NCBI GenBank assembly: GCA_964016875.1
Contig: OZ024724.1
Coordinates: 42,647,820 to 42,711,819, forward strand
Source: Fallopia convolvulus
Lineage: Eukaryota > Streptophyta > Magnoliopsida > Caryophyllales > Polygonaceae
DNA length: 64,000 nt
Direction of reading: 5' to 3'
The first letter of the stretch is position 1. Every line of letters starts with the position of its first letter. The notes below the pieces were generated by a model. That model did not search any database, had not been told where the DNA came from, and saw only the letters and a program-made list of their open reading frames with translations. Below are positions 47,141-57,302 of this stretch, piece after piece. Both the position numbers and the translations under genes were made by a program.

Positions 47141-47706
47141 TCTTAGTGCACAAAAACTCCGCCTTCAATTCGTCTTCAATGCACTAATTAAGAACTCCTC
47201 CTCTTCCGCTCCGCCTCCAATCTCTTAACCTAGAAACCTGCAAAACAATGGACACAGGGGGCGGGGACCCCCTAATCCACCTCCGGTGCCTAAGTCAGAA
47301 GAGCAATTGTCGTTTTGAGCGACGAGGTACAACAAGAGAGTAGTGAATCCCTGAACAGTCGAGCTCAGCGAGTATCAGCATGTTCAGAGTTTCTGAATAC
47401 GCCGATGTGCGCATGTGTCTCTCCCTACACGCCTAGGGCATGTATTTATAATGGAAGAAGGAGATCAGTGGGCCTTATTTTACTTATCTCCTAGGGTTGC
47501 TTAAAGCCCAAGCTAGGGATATTCCCACCTTCTCCGAATTTAATCTTATCATATTTGCAGGTTAGATCTTCCATAAAGTTGCATAACTACCATACTTTAA
47601 TAATATGGAAAAGAATAAAAATAATAATGAATGCGCATTAATTTAAGAAATACCTTTTTAATAGCGAAAATAACTATGGTAACTATGTTTGTTTTACCCG
47701 CTCACA
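47141..47706 (-). repeat. 3' LTR of the Tat-like element
   Basis: About 566 bp, in plus orientation from TCTTAGTGCAC (first G mutated to C) to CCCGCTCACA. It is about 95-97 percent identical by eye to the copy at 60024. A TATAAATA box on the minus strand lies at 47453-47460. Confidence 0.88.
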
Positions 47707-47819
47707 AATGTCCCACCTACACTGCCTTACATGTTTTACCATGTTCGACGACATAGGGTACAGAGGGTTTCTAATCGGAGTGGCCAAGTGGATTGGTCGA
47801 TGTCAAGTCCCCTAACGCT

Positions 47820-47990
47820 TTCGTATATTCGTATATTCGTATATTCGTGTATACGTAAATTCGTATACACATGAGCGAATTTCATATGTTTCAACATTTA
47901 TGGGCGAATATCATAAACTCTTATTTATGAGAGAATATCATAAAATCTTATTTATGAGCGAATATCATAAACTCATTTTCTCATACACAC
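47820..47990. repeat. Tandem repeats near the 3' LTR: TTCGTATA units and 27-bp units
   Basis: About four TTCGTATA octamer units (about 47820-47850), then three 27-bp units beginning GCGAATATCATAAA (about 47897-47985). Tandem arrays just upstream of the 3' LTR are a known habit of Tat/Ogre elements. Confidence 0.75.
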
Positions 47991-48199
47991 ATATGAAAAA
48001 TCCATTAGTGCGATTAACTAATGTTGCGCCATATATTTTTTTATGCAAGACTCAAGCTGATGCAAAAAAGCTGACTTTTATTAATAAGTAAACATGAATG
48101 TTATGAACTTACAAAGCTAAACAGAATGAATGCAAAAACGAAAAATCCTAAGGGCCTCATCAAAACCACATGGAAAAAAGAGTGCCCTGTTTACATGAA

Positions 48200-48831
48200 A
48201 TTCCTAGTCCCGAGATCCCTGCGTAGGGGAAGATGGGTGATCGTGCTCACGATCTTCATCTCGCGAGGTGAAGCTTTCAGACCCAGTGCCGCAGTCGCGG
48301 CATGGCGATCTGCGGCCGCGATTTTGCCCCAGATCCGGGGTCTTGCACTCAGTTCCAGCGCCACGGTCGCGACCCTCAGGCCCGCGGTCGTGGTTTCGCG
48401 GCTGGTCTTCAGCTTTCGACGCGTCTTCTATTTTCTGCATAAATTCCGTCTTAGGGTGATTTCCCTTGGAGCATAGACAAGCATCTAGCTGATTCGCCCA
48501 AACACGAACGATGGCGTCTCCATCTCTTAATTGGACCATTTGATGGAGGGTCGATGGTACCGCTCCAATCCCATGAATCCAAGGCCTCCCCAAAATCAAA
48601 TTGTAGGGTTAAGGCACATCAACGATCAAGAACTCAACGGTCATTACTTTTTTGGCAAGGCTGACTTGGGTTTTATACATTCCAAGCGGGTATGTTGGAT
48701 AGCCACCAAGTCTAGTCAATTGCATCTTGACCGGGATTAAATCTTCATTACTTTTCCCAAGGAGTTTGAAGACTTCAAAGTACATGATGTCAACCGAACT
48801 TCCTGGATCAACGAGAGCACGACGCACCTTA
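48200..48831 (-). pseudogene. Retropepsin (aspartic protease) domain of the Tat-like element
   Basis: The minus reading VRRALVDPGSSVDIMYFEVF carries the retropepsin active-site region, with D-P-G-S in place of D-T/N-G-S. LTRLGGYPTYPLGMYKTQV and LILGRPWIHGIGAVPSTLHQ follow, the latter being the conserved end block (with a frame change at about 48600). The upstream part, LAVELEGFK, is on the far side of the guest element at 57303-57340. Downstream, where RT should begin, there is only an Arg/Asp-rich tail with GCGGTCGCGG-type coding. Confidence 0.82.
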
Positions 48832-48969
48832 TTGGATAATTAGTATAGGGTATGCATGCAATCAAACGATCATGTTCATATTGTTTAAGTTGAAGGAAAG
48901 TCGACCCTTGTAGATCCATTGGATAATCTAGGCAATACGAGTAGACTCATTGAAGAGTAGTCTCGTGGG

Positions 48970-49550
48970 TAGGGGTGAGCAAAAAACACCCGATTCGTTG
49001 ATCCGATCCGTGATCCGGCCTATCTGATCCGAAAAAATCCGGATCCGAATAGATCACAAATTTTTTTATCCGTATCCGATCCAATCCGGGATTTTTTTCC
49101 GGATATCCGGACCGGATACGGATCGGGGTTTTCAAGCAAACGGATATCCGATATATCCGGTATTATATATATTTTTTAGAAAATACACATTATACTAAGT
49201 AGAATAGATGTTTAAATGAGTATTTTGTAAAATTTTAATTTATCAAGTGTTCAATTCTCCTCAATCATGTAAACTTTTAATTAAAATTTAAACAGATCGA
49301 TGGATATCCGGTTCCGATATCCGTCAATCATTCATATTAATTGGGCCTAAATCAAAAATAGTAATAATATTTTTTTTCAAAACGGATAGTTTGGATACCC
49401 GCTACCGGATATCCGTTCCAAATGGATATTTCTTACCGAATATCCGACAATTAACGGATCAGATACGGATCGATGTTTTAAGGAAAAATATTGCCGAATA
49501 TCCGGTATACCGGATCGGATCGGATCGGATAATCCGTTTGCTCAGCCCTA
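48970..49550. mobile_element. hAT MITE-like element (581 bp) inside the LARD LTR
   Basis: Inverted ends TAGGGGTGAGCAAA and TAGGGCTGAGCAAA, flanked by a perfect 8-bp duplication CTCGTGGG (48962-48969 and 49551-49558). The other LTR (near 55691) shows the empty site TCTCGTGGGTGTAGG. The interior is rich in CCGATCCG and GGATATCCG motifs, as in the larger relative at 34533-36607. Confidence 0.95.
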
Positions 49551-49767
49551 CTCGTGGGTGTAGGCCTAAAGGCAATCACCATTGACTCCTTATTTTATAT
49601 TAAGTGACTTGGATAAAGGCTACGAGTCACATGATGAGATCCCGCTTTCCTTCAACGTATATTGCCCCTATTCCATGCCAAGGGTTTTGCAATACCGTTG
49701 TGAGATAAAATGTAACAAATGAACCAATGGAAGTGTTGGCAAGACACAACCATTGAGAACAAGCGTA

Positions 49768-49917
49768 CCTTATTCGAGTCCCATGATTCTTCCTTGATCT
49801 TGACTTGAACGAAGTCATCTTTCATTGACGTTTGGGGTTCGTCCTTCACTCGAACATACTGCCCTTCCAACGCCTCTTGAGGTTCCTTCCTTGATGTAGA
49901 ACATCGATCCATGACGC
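49768..49917 (-). CDS. Possible first exon of an LTR-encoded ORF (unrecognised)
   Basis: Minus reading MDRCSTSRKEPQEALEGQYV, then VKDEPQTSMKDDFVQVKIKEESWDSNK, ending at AAG before GTACGC, a good splice donor. The copy in the other LTR (about 56058 downwards) has the same frame but a TGA at the equivalent of one Arg codon. I recognise no domain. Conservation of a charged, protein-like frame in an LTR is the only argument for coding. Confidence 0.3.
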
Positions 49918-50399
49918 CACACTTGAACTTGAGAACACTCGTGTGTTTGCACTAAAAAACCGACAAGATCTCCTAGATTCTTGCACGTTTTTCTTCACCG
50001 ATTTCTTTGGGATAAAGTTCTGATTTTTCTCATGTGTTTCATGTCTCAAATAGCCGACATTTCACCCTTAAATAGGCGTGAGAAACCTGCCCAAAAACTG
50101 TCATGGAGGCGGTTACCAATTGGTTGCACAAGTTTGTGGCCGAGAGTGATTTTAGGAGAATCGGTTGCAACTTCTTTCCCTCTCTCCTTGTCATCATTTG
50201 AGCGTCCCAGTGCATCCCCCCATGGACTCCATTTGGCTTTTAATTCCAGCCTATAATAGCCCAAGAAGGAAGCCCAAAATCCAATCCAAAAGGCCTAAGC
50301 AAACGGCCCAACGCGCATGGCACAAGGCCCATGCCATGCGTGCATGCTAGCGGCCCAACAGCCCATAGGCGTGCCCCATGGGCCGGCCCACCTATCCCA

Positions 50400-50720
50400 C
50401 CACCTAGCTAGCATAGCTAAGTACCTAGCTAGGTCACCTAGGTAGTGTCACCACCCCTTAGCTTCATGAGCTAGCATCTAGCTAGTTGAGCTGGCTTGAG
50501 CTGCGTTTGAGCTAGTTGAGCTGACTTTCTAGCTCATTGAGCTAACTTGAGCTAGTGTGAGCTAGATTGAGCTTCCATGAGCTAATCTCTAGCTACATGA
50601 GCTTCTTATAAAGCTTATAAAATGAGTCTAGAGCTTGTTCAAGCTCCTAGAGCAAACTCTAAGCTAGTATGAAGCTTCTAAACTTTTTTCTAGCATACAT
50701 AGCCATGTGCCAATCTAAAC
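50400..50720. repeat. Degenerate GAGCTAG tandem array (left LTR copy)
   Basis: Around twenty overlapping units of the type TTGAGCTAG or TGAGCTAAC. The array is repeated in the right LTR at about 56545-56850, so it is part of the LTR. AGCT is a palindrome, so the array can form many small hairpins. Confidence 0.8.
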
Positions 50721-51293
50721 TTAAGCTTTGGTTCTTGCTTAAAGCATCTACCAAGCTTAGAGAAGCTTCCTAATTTACATTAGAATATGCTTAAAGCTAC
50801 AAGACTCAAATTCAAAGCTCAAAACCTTACATTAGCCTCACAACTAGTGCTCGGCGCCATGGACAAATGCCCTAGGTGCGCCGCAAGCTCCACCGCAGCC
50901 TCACATGTGCGTCGCTAGTAATTCCGCAGCCTCGCCATGCCATTGCACCACCCTAGGCGCGCCTCTACAGGCCGTGACTTGAACCTCAAGTTCAACCACT
51001 AGGCGCGCCCCACCAACCGAGTCCTCGGCGCGCCACGCCCTAGCACGGTACCATTGCACCGCGCCGACTCCAAGCTACGCCTACGCCAAGGCGCGCCCTT
51101 GCCTTAGGCTGAAGCACACGAGGTTCTATGCCTCGGTGTTGGTGAGCAATCTACTTTTGGATCTTATGACAACTCTCTAATTAAATCATGGAAAATCATA
51201 TAAGTCAATTCTACAATCGACATTACCAATATGACTCGTTAAACCTCAACATGCTCTTATAGGGATTTGATGACTTGACACAAATCACCAACA

Positions 51294-51309
51294 TTTCTCC
51301 CCCATTTGA
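51294..51309 (-). other. Polypurine tract of the LARD-like element
   Basis: Minus-strand TCAAATGGGGGAGAAA directly precedes the LTR start TGTTGG and sets the element's orientation. Confidence 0.8.
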
Positions 51310-54300
51310 GCCATGTCATCAAAACTCGAAGTTTATTACGTATAGATATAAATGTCCGTAGACTTGAATTTATACCTTGTAATCATCACATTCATGCACT
51401 AAAGAATCGTGGTGCTCCTTAGGTTTGAACCACATCAACTTGTCTAAGTACATGTAGTAACTTTTACACATGAGTTTCTTACGCTTATCCTTTTACTTTG
51501 ACACTTTTGTAAAGAAAAGGCTCTTGCGTCCCTTATCCTCTCACATATGTTTTAGTTGAGTCATCCTTAAGTACTCTAACTTGGAAGAAGTCTTATATTT
51601 CCACATATGCATAGTTGAGTTTCCTTTCATGCTCCACATAAACAACCAAAACTCATTAATGAAAACTTTATTTCAAAACTAGGTTTCATGTGGCCTAGAG
51701 CATAAACTTTGATGGGAAATATTATAAATGCTCTCCAACTCTATGACTTTGGCTTTCCTCATTGAATTCAGCCCACACCTTTCGATGAGGGGAATTGCGT
51801 GTCCAAATCATAGAGTTGTAAGGATGTTACCCCCATATCTCGATTTGAATTTAACAAAAACACTTATGCCAATCTTCTCGGAGAGAAATCAACAAATTCG
51901 ATGCGCATAAAAAAAATCAAACGAGTTGACTCTAAGTATGGAATGTGCCTTGATTCAAGGTTCCCTCACACTTAGATCTCACTTTCCGACCATGGAGTCG
52001 GAGTATTGCAAATTGCCTCTTGGAAACTCCAAGAATGCCGGCCTATCACTCAAAAGGAATTCATGACCTAACCGTAAGACAAAAGGTCTTCCTAAGTTGA
52101 GTGATCGAATTTGCTTTCAAACTTTCCAACCTAGGAAGTTTCATACACATCCAATGCCTTATGCATCAATCATATCTTTGACAAATGGCCTATGTCAAGA
52201 TATCCACATCTTAATTTCCACTTGAGCGTCCCCAAGTCATGACACACCTAACTTATAACCGTGTGTTCATAAATCCATAGATGTTATCAAACATGTGTAT
52301 AATTGTGGAATTCTATTTCCATACCAATGTATTTCAACCAAGCGAAGATTTAGACAATCTAATCCACATTCACCTCTATACATTGACATCTTCATAAATT
52401 ATCAATGTAGAACAAGGTCTTATCATTTTAACCTTACAACTTGGTCTCTACCAAGTAAATCATGTCATTTTAATATAGATTCATTAGGGCATCCCCAACA
52501 GATGCTCCAAATTCTTGAATTTGGTGCATTTGGGGATTCTGGACCTATTTTAAGGTCCAACAAATTCTCCATTACATTCTCCATTTTGGAGAAGATCTCT
52601 AAAAGTTAAATCCCTTTCTCTAAATTTGGGGATATCCCTAAAATTTTTTGAAGAATGCATTAATTGTATATTAAATCATGTCTTCTCCCAATTGGTCAAT
52701 TTCAAATTTATAATAGTAGTTTATATATAAATATAATAATGATAAAAAAATAAATCTTTAAAATGGAGAATTTGTTGGAGTTAGGACATAAAAGTTTTGG
52801 AGAATGTGGGACTTTCTTCCCCATTTTGGAGAAAATTATAGAGCATCTGTTGGGGGATGCTCTTAAACACTGATAAAACATAAGTGGCTAAACTTTCTAT
52901 ATCACATCATGCAAAATTATATAGAATCTTTAGAAAGACTTCCAAATGACATTCCTTTTCTCTTGGCCATTCAAACACAAAGTATTCCACTTTTATGTTC
53001 CACTTCCATCCTAACCACCAAATCATTGGGAGTTTCCATAGGACCATCATCCATGTGACAACATGAGATGATACAATTCTTCTTTCTTTAGAAATCTACA
53101 TCCAAAAAATCTAGAAGAAATTATGCTCATATGACAATCATCTTATCACAAGTGTTTACGCACATGTTAAGATTTGTCTTTCATTTATCCATGTCATTAT
53201 CTTCATTAATCCTTTCAATGGTTTATCAACCATAAGACTAATTTATCAAAGTTGTCAAATTTTAAGCCTTAATGACGCTTGACACTTTCCTTGGATTCGA
53301 GGATTTAACTTATTCCTCATAGTCTCTTCTAGGCCATAACTTGTTAATTTGAAAGTTCTAAAACCAGCCTCTCAAATTTCTCAAACAAGTTCTATCCATC
53401 CAAACAAATGACACATAACATGAGCCTTTCAAACAATCATATGGAACATGTGATAAACCAAGTTTCCAAACTTAATCACAAATTTATCAAAACCCTAAAC
53501 TAGGAAAACCTAACATGACTTCAAATATGGTTTCATTGATTTATTCAAATCAATTGAATGCCTTATGGTAGGCGCGCCTCATGTGCCAATCGAGTGCACA
53601 CCGACGCCATGCGTCGAGCACTTGCCGAAGCCAGGGCTTGGTTTCAACCAGCCTCAGCGCGCCTTGCACACCCCATCGTGCCAAGGTTTCGGTGTCAACC
53701 AGTCGTGGCGCACCTTGCGCACGCCAACCGTGCCGAGGATCTTACCAAGACGCGGCGTCACCGAGTACCGAGTGCCACGCACATCGTTTGCGACACGTCG
53801 GGACCGTGCGATCCTTGCCTTGCCATGTGCCAAGCGTTATGACTCGGTGTGCCTAGGCATGTGCGATCCATGATCGTGCCATGGCAGTGGCGTTGTGGTT
53901 GACGTGACACCTCCCCCATGCGACGTCTAGCGTCTAGTGCCATGCACCGAGGGGGTTCTAGGCAGCGACCCTACTAGGGTGTGCCTACAATGTTCTGTGG
54001 GATCCAACCACAAGCGCCTAGCGCTTCGATGATCGATGTCGAGTCACGACACCACCCGGCGCGCCTATGGCCTAGCCTAGGCGTGTCTAGGTTCTCAAAC
54101 CTAGACTTCCATGTGCCGATCCCATTCTTGGCAAAGCAATTCCTTTTGACATTTCCATGTCTTATCAAGGCAAATCATCATGTTAACATTCATTCGTGTC
54201 AACATCAAACCACACTTATAATTTAGACAAGTCATTCATCTTTAGGATTTAACCATATGATATAATGGTCTAGACATGAACATCTGTCATCATGTCTAAG

Positions 54301-54987
54301 TATCAAAACTTCCATTTGACACTTTTCACGCCTTGTCAAACTTTATTTGACCAAGCCATGAGAGATCTCACTCTCATACAACCATTGCTCATTACTTGTA
54401 TACTACAAATCTCAATCTAAACCAATCAAGACTTTCTTGTTTCCCTTTCTCATAAGAAACATGAATTTTAAGAAATCACCAAGTGAATTTCCACATGCAT
54501 CTTATCAAGAGACTCTTACCATCTCTTCTATGTGTTCTTGAGTGAATTCATGGCCAACATGTGCATACCCTCTCACGTGGGGGGTAATCTAGTAGACCTT
54601 TACATTAGTAGACCCGAAGGTAGTCTAATTACTCTAGTAGACCCGAAGGTAGTCTAGAGCATGAGTCGTTCCAATCAAAGAATGGTCGACTCAAGGGTAG
54701 TCTGGTTAGGATCATCCAAAAGAGAATGAACCTATAATCAACCTTTTATAGTCGATCTCAAGAATTAGAATTTAGTCCTTTTCTTGCACACATGTCGTTA
54801 AGATTAACTTTGAATCAAACCATAGTTTATTTCAAACATAAACATTACATGATCTTATTATGATCAAATCACACACTAATGCCCTTTATTCAAGGCATAC
54901 AAATACACACATAGTTCATAGCACACATCTAATGCTAAAGTACTTACATACACACGTACATCAAAGGAAACAAATACAAGTATAAAT
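51310..54987. other. Interior of the LARD-like element, mostly non-coding
   Basis: No gag or pol similarity. It includes a Tourist-like MITE (52497-52862), a GC-richer segment at about 53560-54080 with GGCGCGCC octamers and CpG-rich sequence, and repeated TAGTAGACCCGAAGGTAGTC phrases at about 54590-54700. The frames open here on the plus strand near 53560-53870 overlap in all three frames and show no family resemblance. Confidence 0.55.
52497..52862. mobile_element. Tourist-like (PIF/Harbinger) MITE
   Basis: Ends GGGCATCCCCAACAGATGCT and, reverse complemented from the right, GAGCATCCCCCAACAGATGC are inverted repeats. A TTA duplication flanks them (52494-52496 and 52863-52865), which is the PIF/Harbinger signature. 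366 bp, non-coding, AT-rich interior. Confidence 0.9.
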
Positions 54988-55486
54988 TCAGCCTTGACGT
55001 CTTACGCCACAAAGAGAGCAATACACCGGTTTCTTTGGCCTTTGGTCCCCATAGACCACTTGCCAATACTTGCCTCGAACCGAGGCCCCTCCATCTCCCA
55101 AAGGCGCGCCCCTAGGGACGCTTCTTCTTGGTTTAGCACGAGAGTGCTTAACCCTAGACTTGCCATGACACTTGAAAACCGAGTACTCATGCCTTGCCTC
55201 ATGACCACGCCTTGGACCATGAGTCTCCATCACCATGGAGGGTTGAGGCGCAAAGACCTCACCTTAGTACGGCATCATTGAAATCAGGTTCACACCTCAC
55301 GTTTGCGAGGACCCAATCCCAATACAAGTTGCTCTTGTTATACTCCTCAAGCCACTCGTCGAAGTCTTGAAGTCCGCCTTGTACTTCACTTAGCCTTATA
55401 GGACTAGGAGGCTCTATCTTGACTTCCCTCAATTGAGAGGTAATGTCATTCACCGTTTTATCTCCTCGTTTAGCCAAATCCTCGTA
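54988..55486 (-). CDS. Unrecognised ORF next to the 5' LTR of the LARD-like element (frameshifted)
   Basis: After a plausible acceptor (TTGTTAAG) the minus strand reads YEDLAKRGDKTVNDITSQLR, EVKIEPPSPIRLSEVQGGLQ, DFDEWLEEYNKSNLYWDWVL and NVRCEPDFNDAVLR, about 75 residues without a stop. A one-base shift then joins GEVFAPQPSMVMETHGPRRG, HEARHEYSVFKCHGKSRVKH and a basic tail that ends KPVYCSLCGVRRQG-stop. The acidic first half and basic, single-CXXC second half look like a real protein, perhaps RNA- or DNA-binding, but I recognise no family. It could pair with the LTR-encoded exon at 49768-49917 or its 5' LTR twin. It is either a captured host gene piece or an element-specific protein. Confidence 0.35.
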
Positions 55487-55564
55487 CTTAACAAGATAAA
55501 ATAACAATACATACATGAAGATACACGAATGAATGCAAAATAAACACAAATATACGTTGAAGAT

Positions 55565-57302
55565 TGTTGGATAATTAGTATAGGGTATGCATGCAATCAA
55601 ACGATCATGTTCATATTGTTTAAGTTGAAGGAAAGTCGACCCTTGTAGATCCATTGGATAATCAAGGCAATACGAGTAGACTCATTGAAGAGTAGTCTCG
55701 TGGGTGTAGGCCTAAAGGCAATCACCATCGACTCCTTATTTTATATTAAGTGACTTGGATAAAGGATACGAGTCACGAGATGAGATCCCGCTTTCCTTCA
55801 ACGTATATTACCCCTATTCTATGCCAAGGGTTTTGCAATACCGTTGTGAGATAAAACGTAACAAACGAACCAATGGAAGTGTTGGCAAGACACAACCATT
55901 GAGAACAAGTGTACCTTATTCGACTCCCATGATTCTTCCTTGATCTTGACTTGAACGAAGTCATCTTCCATAGACGTTTGGGGTTCGTCCTTCACTCAAA
56001 CATACTGCCCTTCCAACGCCTCTTGAGGTCCCTTCCTTGATGTAGAACATTGATCCATGACGCCACACTTGAACTTGAGAACACTCGTGTGTTTGCACTC
56101 AAAAACGACAAGATCTCCTAGATTCTTGCACGTTTTTCTTCACCGATTTCTTTGGGACAAAGTTATGATTTTTCTCATGTGTTTCATGTCTCAAATAGCC
56201 TATATTTCACCCTTAAATAGGCGTGAGAAACCTGCCCAAAAACTGCCATGGAGGCGGTTACCAATCGGTTGCACAAGTGTGTGGCCGAGAGTGATTTTAG
56301 GAGAATCGGTTGCAACTTCTTTCCCTCTCTCCTTGTCATCATTTGAGCGTCCAAGTGCATCCCCCATGGAATCCATTTGGCTTTTAATTCCAGCCTATAA
56401 TAGCCCAAGAACGAAGCCCAAAATCCAATCCAAAAGGCCCAAGCAAACGGCCCAACACGCATGGCACAAGGCCCATGCCATGCGTGCATGCTAGCGGCCC
56501 AACAGCCCATAGGTGCGCCCCGTGGGCCGGTCCACATAGCCCACCACCTATCTAGCATAGCTAGGTACCTATCTAGGTCACCTAGGTAGTGTCACTACCC
56601 CTTAGCTTCATGAGCTAGCATCTAGCTAGTCGAGTTGGCTTGAGCTGCGTTTGAGATAGTTGAGCTAACTTTCTAGCTCATTGAGCTAACTTGAGCTAGT
56701 GTGAGCTAGATTGAGCTTCCATGAGCTAATCCCTAGCTACATGAGTTTCTTATAAAGCTTATACAATGAGTCTAGAGCTTGTTCAAGCTCCTAGCTAACT
56801 CTAAGCTAGTATGAAGCTTCTAAACTTCTTTCTAGCATACATAGCCATGTGCCAAGCTAAACTTAAGCTTTGGTTCTTGCTTAAAGCATCTACCAAGCTT
56901 AGAGAAGCCTCACATGTGCGTCGCTAGTCATTCCGCAGCCTCGCCGTGCCATTGTACCACCCTAGGCGCGCCTCTACAGGCCGTGACTTGAACCTCAAGT
57001 TCAACCACTAGGTGCGCCCCACCAACCGAGTCCTCGGCGCGCCACGCCCTAGAACGGTACCGTTGCACCGCGCCGACTCCGAGCTACGCCTACGCCAAGG
57101 CGCGCCCTTGCCTTAGGCCGAAGCGCACGAGGTTCTATGCCTCGGTGTTGGTGAGCAATCTACTTTTGGATCTTATGACAACTCTCTAATTAAATCAAGG
57201 AAAACCATATAAGTCAATTCTACAATCGACATTACCAATATGACTCGTTAAACCTCAACATGCTCTTATAGGGATTTGATGACTTGACACAAATCACCAA
57301 CA
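55565..57302 (-). repeat. 5' LTR of the LARD-like element
   Basis: From TGTTGGATAATTAG to AAATCACCAACA in plus orientation. It matches 48832-51293 except for the hAT insertion there and a deletion of about 118 bp here between AGAGAAGC and CTCACATGTGCG (near 56908). Confidence 0.85.
56545..56850. repeat. Degenerate GAGCTAG tandem array (right LTR copy)
   Basis: Counterpart of the array at 50400-50720 with scattered substitutions. Confidence 0.8.

Larger units (their letters stand above)
48832..51293 (-). repeat. 3' LTR of the LARD-like element
   Basis: The LTR starts TTGGATAATTAG (outer TG lost) and ends ATCACCAACA in plus orientation, interrupted at 48970-49550. It holds GAGCTAG arrays and several GGCGCGCC octamers. 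By eye it is highly similar to 55565-57302. Confidence 0.85.
48832..57302 (-). mobile_element. LARD-like LTR retrotransposon nested in the Tat-like element
   Basis: Two LTRs bound it: 48832-51293 (carrying a hAT insert) and 55565-57302 (with a deletion of about 118 bp). In minus orientation the polypurine tract AAATGGGGGAGAAA sits immediately before the 3' LTR start TGTTGGTGATTTG (51293). The motif CCTTA at 48827-48831 and 57303-57307 is a likely target duplication; the left LTR then has lost its outer TG. The junction sequences of the host fit together as a continuous protease frame. The 4.3-kb interior has no gag or pol, so it depends on other elements. Confidence 0.82.

Noticed and set aside
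47900..48091. Repetitive frame with EYHKLLFM units
   Set aside because: Translation of the 27-bp tandem repeat near the 3' LTR.
53558..53873. Three overlapping plus-strand open frames of 91-102 aa
   Set aside because: All three frames are open over the same GC-rich piece of the LARD interior, which is a composition effect; no family resemblance or start context.
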